Virus record (IMG/VR): IMGVR_UViG_3300037487_001578
Span: 1-43,822 of that record
Source: a virus
Strand: one strand, 5' to 3'
DNA length: 43,822 nucleotides
Positions 22,703-28,720 of the stretch are shown in pieces; the first letter of the stretch is position 1; the number at the start of each line of letters is the position of its first letter. Position numbers and translations under genes: made by a program. Below the pieces are notes generated by a model. It worked only from the letters and a program-made list of their open reading frames with translations, was not told the origin of the DNA and did no database searches.

Positions 22703-25153
22703 ATGCACAATCTTCTAAAGCGCACAGACACAGGCTGGCAAATTGCGGGCACTACACATGATCTAGAGAGTGTACTGCAAGATCCAAGTCTAGTTATAAG
22801 TGCACAGGGACGTATTAACTTGCACTATACTTGTCACCATGTCTTGCCCGAAGGACAGCGGTCATTTTCATCAGGCGAATGGCTTTTCTTTGATTTCGAT
22901 GAACTATCTATTGACCCAAAAATAGCATGTAAAGAATTTGTCACTTGCATAGAAGAATTTTTAGGGGCAGAAAATTGTGCTTGGGGGATAGTATCGGGGC
23001 GCGGGGTTCACGTTCTTCTAAGACTTCCACCTTATTCAGAATATTACTTAGAAGTACACAAATCTACTTACACTCACTTGAGTGATCTTATCAAAGCAAA
23101 GCTAACAAACTTTTCTTTTAAAGTAGACCCGGTCTTTCATAAGGCGAAGTCCCTTAGACTTGCGGGAACTGTGAATAGAAAACCAAACCAACCAGACACC
23201 GAGTGCTTTGTTAGCATCAAACCAACAAACAAAAATATAAAAGATTATTTCACACTCTATCGGCTTACTTACGACTCTACTTTTAACTTGGAAGTAGAAG
23301 AAAAGAAAAAAGCCGACGCTGTTAAGCAATCGGCTCAGAAAAACCATGCGCTGACAGTAATATCTAGCTCCGGGGAGCAAGTCAATACTCTGCCTGAAAA
23401 ATCTTCAATCCTAGAAAAGTGCGGTTTCATCTCAGGACTAGAAAATGAGCTTGCAAATCTCCCTCGTGATGAATGGTTTAAGGGCGTGTCCCTACTAACT
23501 ACTCTAGGAATGACAGAAGAGGCCCACAATTGGTCATCAACGTCTCCATTATACAAACATTCAGAAGTAGAGAGTATCATCGAAGGAGTACAGGCTCGGG
23601 GGCTTTACCCAATGTCTTGTACGACAATAAAGACAGCTTTCTCAGCAGAACTCACCTCTTTTTGTGAGTCATGCGCTTTTAAGTCCTGTAAATCACCAGC
23701 TAACCTCCATAATGACCCTCTGTTGTCCGTTATGGGTTCGGGGTTCAAACATCTACCAGAGGGAGCTAAAAAGGCCGTTACAGACTACGACTCTTTATCT
23801 CTTTTTATGTCCAAGTACCTCTCAGTCATCTATGTAAAAGATAGAAAATCTTTCTACCAGTGGGAGAATGAAACTCAACTTTACACAGAAAAAACAGAGG
23901 CAGAACTAACAAATACTGCCTGTAAACTCATCAAACCGAGAGTCATTGACCCAAACTCAGTCATACAAAGAATTGCAGGAGCTATCGAAGTGAACGCCTC
24001 CAAAGTGGAACAAAAAATGCTTGCCCCAGACGGTACCATTCCCCTAAAAAACGGCCTATTTTCAATCCAAAATGGCACCCTAGATCCTTACACTCCTAAG
24101 ATACTAACTACCAACAAGCTGCCTTATAGCTACGATCCATTGGCCGAGTGCCCACATTTTGACAAGTTCTTAGAAGAGAGAATCGGGGACCCTGAACTCA
24201 TAGAATCTGTCATGCTATTTCTGTGCTATGCAATTGCAGGAATTAAGCAGCCTATTAGAAAGATATTAGTCTTAGAAGGTCCTGCTGCCACAGGCAAGTC
24301 CACATTTCTAACAGTTATCGGTGAATTGTTCGGGGACCTCTGCGCCTATGGACAACTACAAAACTTGGTTGGCCGCTTTGAAACGGCAAGCTTCATTGAC
24401 AAAAGAGTTGTTCTCTTCGATGAGGCCCTATCAAGTAGAGATCAAGCACTTATAGAGGTCCTTAAAAACTTGTCCGGTTCGGAAAAAATCAAAGTAGAAA
24501 AGAAAGGTAAAGATCCTCAAAACGTGCTTAACCTTGGCCGTATCGTTATTGCTTGTAATGAAATACCCAAGGGAGGGGCACTCGACTCGGGGTTCATGGA
24601 TAGACTCTTGATTGTCCCTATGCACTCCGTTCTAGAATATTCTGAAAGAAATTACGATGAGGTCTCTCAAATCCTCACTGAAGGTAGCGGTATTCTAAAC
24701 AAAATAGTGTCATACTATGCGCGTTTAAAAGAACTCCGTTTCATTATTCCACAGCCAAAGGCGTCCATTGAGGCCATAGCTACATATCAAGAAGAGGACT
24801 CTTCCCTTGTAACTTTCATTAAACAAGAATGTGAGCTTGTCCCTTTCCAAAAAAGTGAGTCAATGACTGAAATGATAGCCTCATGCCACAGACCTACGAC
24901 TGCTCTTGTCGGTGTATCTCTTAAAGACTTAAGAGAGGCAATTGTAGACTGGGCAGGAAAAGAGGGCGAGGGCTATTTTGAAAAATTATCGGCTAGGTCA
25001 CTGGGTAAAATGCTCGATCAACTCTCTAAAACAACTTATAAAAACAAAATAAAGACCCATATTGATCGAAAAAATAGAAAATATATTCAAGGATTAGTTT
25101 TATCGGACAAAACCCTTCATTCAACCCTTGTACAAAAAAAGGACTCTTTCTAG
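22703..25153 (+). CDS. Primase-helicase: AEP-like primase domain plus D5/SF3 helicase
   Basis: An 816-residue bifunctional replication protein. The N-terminal archaeo-eukaryotic primase-like domain has D64-x-D66 (FFDFDE), S98GRGVH103 and D142 (KVDPVF), followed by R152 (LRLAGTVN), the usual three catalytic motifs. Cysteines C321, C324 and C329 (FCESCAFKSC) may bind zinc. A D5-type SF3 helicase follows: Walker A G526-PAATGKST-534, Walker B 'RVVLFDEA' (569-575) and sensor 'IVIACNEIP'. It would prime and unwind at the origin. It is the only plus-strand gene between two minus operons, read divergently from the HExxH gene. Its 3' end overlaps a terminator hairpin. Confidence 0.93.
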   Translation: MHNLLKRTDTGWQIAGTTHDLESVLQDPSLVISAQGRINLHYTCHHVLPEGQRSFSSGEWLFFDFDELSIDPKIACKEFVTCIEEFLGAENCAWGIVSGRGVHVLLRLPPYSEYYLEVHKSTYTHLSDLIKAKLTNFSFKVDPVFHKAKSLRLAGTVNRKPNQPDTECFVSIKPTNKNIKDYFTLYRLTYDSTFNLEVEEKKKADAVKQSAQKNHALTVISSSGEQVNTLPEKSSILEKCGFISGLENELANLPRDEWFKGVSLLTTLGMTEEAHNWSSTSPLYKHSEVESIIEGVQARGLYPMSCTTIKTAFSAELTSFCESCAFKSCKSPANLHNDPLLSVMGSGFKHLPEGAKKAVTDYDSLSLFMSKYLSVIYVKDRKSFYQWENETQLYTEKTEAELTNTACKLIKPRVIDPNSVIQRIAGAIEVNASKVEQKMLAPDGTIPLKNGLFSIQNGTLDPYTPKILTTNKLPYSYDPLAECPHFDKFLEERIGDPELIESVMLFLCYAIAGIKQPIRKILVLEGPAATGKSTFLTVIGELFGDLCAYGQLQNLVGRFETASFIDKRVVLFDEALSSRDQALIEVLKNLSGSEKIKVEKKGKDPQNVLNLGRIVIACNEIPKGGALDSGFMDRLLIVPMHSVLEYSERNYDEVSQILTEGSGILNKIVSYYARLKELRFIIPQPKASIEAIATYQEEDSSLVTFIKQECELVPFQKSESMTEMIASCHRPTTALVGVSLKDLREAIVDWAGKEGEGYFEKLSARSLGKMLDQLSKTTYKNKIKTHIDRKNRKYIQGLVLSDKTLHSTLVQKKDSF

Positions 25154-25159
25154 AGTCCC
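25142..25159. terminator. Hairpin at the convergent junction, with a T-run on the minus strand
   Basis: GGACTCT-TTCT-AGAGTCC (stem 7, loop 4) includes the stop codon of the primase/helicase gene. Read on the minus strand it is followed directly by TTTTTTT, so it is a good intrinsic terminator for the minus-strand small-gene operon. On the plus strand a weaker T-rich stretch follows a few bases later. Confidence 0.75.
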
Positions 25160-25212
25160 TCTCGTATCCTTTTTATTTTCATAGAAGTAATTAAAAATTT
25201 ATTTTGTCTCAT
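25150..25212 (-). CDS. Micro-ORF, truncated duplicate of the following MRQNKF gene
   Basis: A 20-residue frame starting MRQNKFLITSMKIK. Its first seven residues equal those of the 71-residue gene at 25265-25480. The ATG overlaps the TGA of the DDWTEL micro-ORF before it, exactly as in the intact copy. The identical DNA spans about 38 bases with one mismatch. It is most likely a remnant of a duplication. Whether it is translated is unknown. Confidence 0.35.
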   Translation of the reverse strand: MRQNKFLITSMKIKRIREGL

Positions 25213-25268
25213 AGTTCGGTCCAATCATCCGGGAAGTCAGCGCGAAAGTCTTTTATGGTGTATTTCAT
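25209..25268 (-). CDS. 19-residue micro-ORF ending DDWTEL
   Basis: MKYTIKDFRADFPDDWTEL, with an ATG that overlaps the TGA of the preceding gene (ATGA). The last six residues are also the end of the 11-residue ORF at 25477-25512. The coupling and the conserved ending support a real leader or micro-gene. Function unknown. Confidence 0.4.
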   Translation of the reverse strand: MKYTIKDFRADFPDDWTEL

Positions 25269-25480
25269 GCGGCACCTACTTTCATAAGGTCAGCAATTCG
25301 CGTTGATAATTTCTTGCTCAGTTCATTGTCTTTTTTAGAGGCTTTAACTATTAAATATCCAGCGCCACAACGCTTGTTAGAAACTTTGGTTTTTACCTTC
25401 GGCAAATCCTCACGAACTATTCTAGCAATTTCTTTTCGCGCCTGTTTTTTAGCATACTTTAAAAATTTATTTTGTCTCAT
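25265..25480 (-). CDS. Small basic protein
   Basis: A 71-residue lysine/arginine-rich protein, MRQNKFLKYAKKQARKEIARI, using the ATG at 25480 that overlaps the TGA of the DDWTEL ORF. A longer TTG-start frame is less likely. It continues 'VREDLPKVKTKVSNKRCGAGYLIVKASKKDNELSKKLSTRIADL'. Its size and charge suit a nucleic-acid-binding early protein, but no family is recognised. Confidence 0.6.
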   Translation of the reverse strand: MRQNKFLKYAKKQARKEIARIVREDLPKVKTKVSNKRCGAGYLIVKASKKDNELSKKLSTRIADLMKVGAA

Positions 25481-25512
25481 AATTCGGTCCAATCATCTTT
25501 ATTTTCTTGCAT
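25477..25512 (-). CDS. 11-residue micro-ORF MQENKDDWTEL
   Basis: The ATG at 25512 lies behind GAGGTGC, a good ribosome binding site, and the TGA overlaps the ATG of the basic protein. It shares DDWTEL with the micro-ORF at 25209-25268. A start at 25545 would give 22 residues. It may act as a translational coupler. Confidence 0.35.
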   Translation of the reverse strand: MQENKDDWTEL

Positions 25513-25548
25513 AATTATGCACCTCGATAGAATAGAAATATTCATATT

Positions 25549-25725
25549 TTACTCTTTTACTCTTTTCTTTAATAATTTAAAAACCCCAATATGCCCAGCA
25601 TTTGTACGATATTCGCGCAAAGTATTAAGTCCATCGGCGCGGGAAATATCGCTTGTCTCATGCTCCCAACCGAAGCCGTAATTAGACCACAATTGCCATT
25701 CGTCAACCGTCTTGCGCTTATACAT
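25549..25725 (-). CDS. Hypothetical small protein
   Basis: A 58-residue protein, MYKRKTVDEWQLWSNYGFGW, continuing 'EHETSDISRADGLNTLREYRTNAGHIGVFKLLKKRVKE'. It is rich in aromatic residues and Arg, and the segment 'EWQLWSNYGFGWEHE...REYRTNA' is recognisable as a recurring form in phage early regions. It overlaps the upstream gene by 8 bases with a GAGGTAAAA ribosome binding site. Function unknown. Confidence 0.6.
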   Translation of the reverse strand: MYKRKTVDEWQLWSNYGFGWEHETSDISRADGLNTLREYRTNAGHIGVFKLLKKRVKE

Positions 25726-25906
25726 TTTTTACCTCTATTTTCTTTTTTATTGCTTTAATTATTAAGTCGTAAGAATAAAAATGCTCGTCGGCTTGCACAC
25801 CCAATACCGGAAGTGACTGCAAAACAATAGACTTTGCACCTTGGCGGCGCTTAAAGTCTGCAAAATTATTCAATAGCTTTATTTTCTGACTGTGGTGCAA
25901 AGTCAT
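25718..25906 (-). CDS. Hypothetical small protein
   Basis: A 62-residue basic protein, MTLHHSQKIKLLNNFADFKRR, with 'GAKSIVLQSLPVLGVQADEHFYSYDLIIKAIKKKIE'. It is preceded by GAGGGGGAGTC, a strong ribosome binding site. It overlaps the next gene by 8 bases. No known domain. Confidence 0.55.
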   Translation of the reverse strand: MTLHHSQKIKLLNNFADFKRRQGAKSIVLQSLPVLGVQADEHFYSYDLIIKAIKKKIEVKNV

Positions 25907-25931
25907 GACTCCCCCTCAACACCGAAAAGCG

Positions 25932-25945
25932 TACAAAGCTTTGTA
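25932..25945. promoter_or_regulatory. 14-bp perfect palindrome between early genes
   Basis: TACAAAGCTTTGTA is self-complementary over 14 bases in the 43-base gap between two minus-strand genes. It could be an operator, or a weak hairpin in the transcript. No binding protein is identified. Confidence 0.35.
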
Positions 25946-25949
25946 AACA

Positions 25950-26303
25950 TTAGTAATTACCGACTCTTTTATAAGGTTTATTCCACGCTCCGACTTTAAC
26001 GCCGTGAAAATAAAAATTAGGGATTGAACCATAGTCAGAATCTTCATGCACAATAGTTATAGGATTAATACTGTTAACGATATCGATCACTTTTATACCA
26101 ATAGCGCGTAATGATTCGTTTTTTGTAGATTGTGGATGATAATAACTTACAGAATCCTCAAAAGTTAAATCCATATCGCTTTCCATTAATCTAATTTCTA
26201 ACGACGAAGTATTCCCGCCAGTGATGGACCACTTGTAACTGGGAAAATTTGTTTTAATTTGTTTTGCGATAGTTTTGACGGTCTCTTTGCAAATATAGGG
26301 CAT
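25950..26303 (-). CDS. LPD29-like small protein
   Basis: A 117-residue protein, MPYICKETVKTIAKQIKTNF, then 'PSYKWSITGGNTSSLEIRLMESDMDLTFEDSV'. The form 'k.iKk.FP.yK.Sit.....s.leI.w' recalls the LPD29 domain found in large polyvalent proteins of phages and plasmids. Stand-alone copies also occur. The match is from memory of the pattern, not a search. The C-terminal half contains a strand-rich segment with Tyr/Phe (YGSIPNFYFHGVKVGAW). Confidence 0.5.
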   Translation of the reverse strand: MPYICKETVKTIAKQIKTNFPSYKWSITGGNTSSLEIRLMESDMDLTFEDSVSYYHPQSTKNESLRAIGIKVIDIVNSINPITIVHEDSDYGSIPNFYFHGVKVGAWNKPYKRVGNY

Positions 26304-26312
26304 AAAATCCTC

Positions 26313-26537
26313 TTATGTGTATGATAAATGGTGCTCAACAACACCATGGTCAAAGTTGTAATGCACTGACTCTAAAGTCATATTTTCGATGACTACTTCC
26401 CTAGTTTTTCTCACGACAAGTTTGTAAGCTTGCCTGTAATTAATAGTCATATTTTGTTCTAGCAAAACTAAGCCCATTCTTTTGGCTAGAACTCGTGCAC
26501 ATGAAAGCGCTTGCTTGTTTGTCATTCCTACAGTCAT
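26313..26537 (-). CDS. Hypothetical small protein
   Basis: A 74-residue protein, MTVGMTNKQALSCARVLAKR, followed by strand-forming residues (LLEQNMTINYRQAYKLVVRKTREVVIENMTLESVHYN). The ATG overlaps the preceding TGA by 4 bases (ATGA). Its alpha-then-beta plan is similar to small early phage proteins with unknown roles. Confidence 0.55.
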   Translation of the reverse strand: MTVGMTNKQALSCARVLAKRMGLVLLEQNMTINYRQAYKLVVRKTREVVIENMTLESVHYNFDHGVVEHHLSYT

Positions 26538-26743
26538 TTTAATACCTCTTTTTTAAATATATCAAATCTAGAAAATTCAAAAACTTCATCTGGAATTTTT
26601 TCGATAGAAGCCCGAAAAGTCATGGATTCAGTTGTCGCTTGTAGGTCAATATTATATGGATACCTACACAACGCGCTTTTTTCAGATTGATTTTCGCATT
26701 TTATAACAACTACTTTTTTTGCTCTGTGCCTGTACATTTTCAT
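26534..26743 (-). CDS. Hypothetical small protein
   Basis: A 69-residue protein beginning MKMYRHRAKKVVVIKCENQS. It is basic at the N-terminus and strand-rich, with cysteines at about 16 and 26 (KCENQSEKSALC). The ribosome binding site GAGGGTTAAAA precedes the ATG. It is coupled downstream by a 4-base overlap. Function unknown. Confidence 0.55.
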   Translation of the reverse strand: MKMYRHRAKKVVVIKCENQSEKSALCRYPYNIDLQATTESMTFRASIEKIPDEVFEFSRFDIFKKEVLK

Positions 26744-26745
26744 TT

Positions 26746-26901
26746 TTAACCCTCTATTTTTTCTTGAGCAATGAGTTGACTGTAAAACTCTTCAACCTCT
26801 TCTTGAGTGACATTGTAGTGACACAAGAACTCCCCGTCGCATAATGCGGAAAGTTGTTGAGATAAAGAAAAATCTTTTAAATCGTCGATTAAAGTTTTCA
26901 T
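26746..26901 (-). CDS. Hypothetical small acidic protein
   Basis: A 51-residue protein, MKTLIDDLKDFSLSQQLSAL, continuing 'CDGEFLCHYNVTQEEVEEFYSQLIAQEKIEG'. I choose the ATG at 26901 behind TTAGGTACTAAA; a longer frame would run into the upstream gene. It is acidic and helical. No recognised family; acidic small early proteins are often inhibitors of host enzymes. Confidence 0.55.
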   Translation of the reverse strand: MKTLIDDLKDFSLSQQLSALCDGEFLCHYNVTQEEVEEFYSQLIAQEKIEG

Positions 26902-26902
26902 T

Positions 26903-27190
26903 TTAGTACCTAACTCTAAAAAGATTTTCAGAAAAAAGGGGCGGGGGCAACACAGCATCAGAAAGTCCAATCGCTAAAAGTCTAGCCTGATGACGCTCCC
27001 AACGCTCACAAGATGCCACTTGCTCAGCAGCCATCTTATCTTTCTTCTCAATAATTAAAACCTCGGTCTCGAAAGGACAATAGTCTAGCCCCATCTCGCC
27101 AACATAATTGTCTTTTTTTATCTGAAGTAATCTAGATAAGCTCGTATACTTGCTTGGACTTGAACTAGAAAAAGCCTTAAGTTTTCTCAC
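26903..27190 (-). CDS. Hypothetical protein (GTG start likely)
   Basis: A 95-residue protein if it starts at the GTG at 27190 (VRKLKAFSSSSPSKYTSLSR), which is correctly spaced after AAGGGGAGTC. The ATG at 27205 would give 100 residues but lacks a ribosome binding site of its own. A serine-rich N-terminus is followed by 'YCPFETEVLIIEKKDKMAAEQVASCERWERHQARLL', a charged helix. It overlaps the upstream gene by 14 bases. Function unknown. Confidence 0.5.
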   Translation of the reverse strand: MRKLKAFSSSSPSKYTSLSRLLQIKKDNYVGEMGLDYCPFETEVLIIEKKDKMAAEQVASCERWERHQARLLAIGLSDAVLPPPLFSENLFRVRY

Positions 27191-27350
27191 GCGACTCCCC
27201 TTCATTTAAAGATGCTAGAAAATAATCGGCTTGGGAATGCTCCCCTTCAGAGAAAATACTCTCAATTTCTTTTTTAGTTTTAATATTTAAATAAGTAACT
27301 ATTAGTTCCCCATAATTATTTTTTCGACTGTCTAAAATTATCCAAGTCAT
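27177..27350 (-). CDS. Hypothetical small protein
   Basis: A 57-residue protein, MTWIILDSRKNNYGELIVTY, continuing 'LNIKTKKEIESIFSEGEHSQADYFLASLNEGESREKT'. It is alpha/beta, ending in an acidic tail. Its start is two bases after the TAG of the membrane protein gene. No family recognised. Confidence 0.55.
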   Translation of the reverse strand: MTWIILDSRKNNYGELIVTYLNIKTKKEIESIFSEGEHSQADYFLASLNEGESREKT

Positions 27351-27352
27351 AA

Positions 27353-27529
27353 CTATGCGCCTACTGCTAAAAAAAGAGTTCCAGCTAAAACGGCTAAACA
27401 GAACGCTATGACTAGAAAAGAATGTAAGAGTGAAACAATACTTTTTAAACTAATGTCACACTCTGTGACTGCTAGAAAAAAGATTGATAGAAAAATTATT
27501 GTCGCTGATATTTGAAAGATTGCTTGCAT
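27353..27529 (-). CDS. Small membrane protein with two transmembrane segments
   Basis: A 58-residue protein. Two hydrophobic stretches (FQISATIIFLSIFFLAV and LLHSFLVIAFCLAVLAGTLF) are separated by a short polar loop with Cys, Asp and Lys (TECDISLKSIV). The start at 27529 follows TTTAGGAAAAAAAATC. Two-helix proteins of this size can be class II holins, but this one sits in the early region far from the lysin cassette. It could equally be an early membrane-targeted or superinfection-exclusion protein. Confidence 0.6.
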   Translation of the reverse strand: MQAIFQISATIIFLSIFFLAVTECDISLKSIVSLLHSFLVIAFCLAVLAGTLFLAVGA

Positions 27530-27550
27530 GATTTTTTTTCCTAAAGAATT

Positions 27551-27571
27551 GAGCCTTTAGAATAAAGGCTC
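27551..27571. other. Hairpin with 9-bp perfect stem (GAGCCTTTA-GAA-TAAAGGCTC)
   Basis: The two arms (27551-27559 and 27563-27571) are exact reverse complements with a 3-base loop. The hairpin lies in the gap between the first gene of the early operon and the membrane protein gene. No T-run follows on either strand, so I read it as an RNA-processing or stabilising hairpin rather than a terminator. Confidence 0.6.
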
Positions 27572-27573
27572 GT

Positions 27574-27597
27574 GGTTATGGTTATGGTTATGGTTAT
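27574..27597. repeat. Four tandem copies of hexamer GGTTAT
   Basis: GGTTAT occurs four times without interruption between the hairpin and the end of the 27594-27812 gene; the gene's TAA lies in its last copy. It is a slippage-prone micro-repeat and a possible regulatory spacer. Confidence 0.9.
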
Positions 27598-27812
27598 GAT
27601 TTAGTATCAAGAGCAGATACTAAAGAGATTAATTTAATCTCGCACTGTGAATAGCGCTGAGTGTAGTTGTTAACTTCGTCATCAGTTAGTGCTAGAAGCA
27701 ATTTAGTTCTGTAGTAATTTTTATCGTCTGTAATTGACTTGATCCCCTTTTCGATTTCTTCTTTTGTGAATTGTGAATAATCTTGGCTTGTGAATTTTAA
27801 ATAGGCTTGCAT
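27594..27812 (-). CDS. First gene of the early minus operon, hypothetical
   Basis: A 72-residue protein, MQAYLKFTSQDYSQFTKEEI, using the ATG at 27812 behind AAAGGAAAAGAA. A longer frame to 27914 would cover operator-like repeats and lacks a ribosome binding site. It is acidic and helical with 'ITDDKNYYRTKLLLALTDDEVNNYTQRYSQCEIKLISLVSALD'. Function unknown. As the first gene after the control region, it is likely to be expressed earliest. Confidence 0.6.
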   Translation of the reverse strand: MQAYLKFTSQDYSQFTKEEIEKGIKSITDDKNYYRTKLLLALTDDEVNNYTQRYSQCEIKLISLVSALDTKS

Positions 27813-27895
27813 TTCTTTTCCTTTGTTTTGTTTGTTGATGAAGACACAATAAAACAAAGTTAGTTGCTTGTAAAGCAATTTAATTAATTTAGTTG

Positions 27896-27918
27896 ACTGT
27901 TGTAAAGAATACAACAGT
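27896..27918. promoter_or_regulatory. 23-bp inverted repeat upstream of the early operon
   Basis: ACTGTTGTA (27896-27904) and TACAACAGT (27910-27918) are perfect reverse complements around a 5-base centre. This is the size of a phage repressor operator. A second dyad TTGCTT-GTA-AAGCAA lies at 27864-27878. Both are within 110 bases of the first early gene and are candidate sites for the XRE-type regulators at 21630 and 22020. Confidence 0.5.
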
Positions 27919-28039
27919 GTGGTGCTGAAGGAAATAGGGGCGGGGACATAGTGAAGTATAAAAAGAGAAAGGGGAGGGGAAAAATTATAATCTATTAGTC
28001 AATAAATAAAAAGATAAAAAAAAAGATAAAAAAAATTGT

Positions 28040-28443
28040 GCCGCCTATGCCGCCTAAAATAGGTATTTTCAACTCGCTACGGGAAATTTTAAACACCCCA
28101 TCTCTATTATTTCTCTACTGATATACACTTTTAATGCGGCATTTGCGGCATTTGCGGCTAATGCACCGTACCAATGACACAGGGTCCCGCACCGTAAACC
28201 CATGATATCATTAAGAAAATATCTGCGGTGACAATTTGCGGACCGCGGTGCATCGTACCCACCGCGTCTAGGCGGCAAGTATGCGGCATTTATTGCGGCA
28301 TTCAGTTTACACGTAAACTTAAATGATTTATATGCAAAGCATCAAAACGCATAAATGCACAACAATTAAGCATGTAAACAGAAAATTATTTGCGGCACGA
28401 AAATAAAGTTTGCGGCGAGTCATCTTAAAAGTCGGGGCGCGGC
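28040..28443. repeat. Cluster of GCGGC / TGCGGCATT iteron-like motifs
   Basis: GCGGC or its complement occurs at 28040, 28049, 28136, 28145, 28154, 28272, 28283, 28295, 28392, 28412 and 28439 (start positions), in otherwise AT-rich DNA. Three copies at 28135-28161 are tandem 9-mers (TGCGGCATT, TGCGGCATT, TGCGGCTAA), and the first two at 28040 and 28049 lie in the opposite orientation, also 9 bases apart. Related GCGGTG and GCGGAC variants lie between. Two palindromes are interspersed: ATGATATCAT (28202-28211) and AGTTTAC-AC-GTAAACT (28304-28319). Iteron arrays typify replication origins and packaging sites. Confidence 0.6.
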
Positions 28444-28449
28444 ACAGGG

Positions 28450-28497
28450 TTGACATTACTTTCGACTTGAGCATGATGCCCGATTCTTAAGCATGAT
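28450..28497 (+). promoter_or_regulatory. Promoter-like TTGACA with paired 12-base repeats
   Basis: TTGACA (28450-28455) is followed after 16 bases by CATGAT, a 4/6 -10 match. CTTGAGCATGAT (28466-28477) and CTTAAGCATGAT (28486-28497) differ at one base and are exactly 20 bases apart, two helical turns, as expected for an activator or repressor bound on one face. It faces the terminase gene 420 bases downstream and is the best candidate for the late promoter. Confidence 0.4.
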
Positions 28498-28529
28498 TAC
28501 CCTAGTCTAAATAAACAATGCTTTGATTA

Positions 28530-28720
28530 TGGAAGTTGGGGTAGTTGGCCGAGGATCGGGGGGCTTGGATCGGGGTAGGTTGTTGCCGAGCAAGGCCGAT
28601 TGGGACCCTGGTCCACGGACCGGGGGGCTGGGGGGGTCAAGGCCGATTGGCTGCTTCTATAGTCTTTTCCCAAAAATCCCCCGACCCCCGCCCCTAGAAT
28701 ACCGCCCCCTAGACCTTTAA
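28530..28720. other. GC-rich island with G-runs, C-runs and a repeated 13-mer
   Basis: The left part carries runs of 4 to 7 G (for example GATCGGGGGGCTTGGATCGGGG and CGGGGGGCTGGGGGGGTC, which could form quadruplexes). The right part has matching C-runs (ATCCCCCGACCCCCGCCCC). CAAGGCCGATTGG occurs at 28591-28603 and 28638-28650, and GGTCC-AC-GGACC is a dyad at 28611-28622. The composition differs sharply from the rest of the genome. Such islands are found at phage cos/pac sites or origins. No gene is supported here. Confidence 0.55.

Noticed and set aside
27574-27597. CRISPR-like array
   Set aside because: The units are 6 bases and tandem without spacers; no CRISPR repeat-spacer pattern was seen anywhere in the window.
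28069-28278. Minus-strand frame across the GCGGC cluster
   Set aside because: No ribosome binding site; low-complexity composition follows the repeats, and the neighbouring palindromes suggest a non-coding role.
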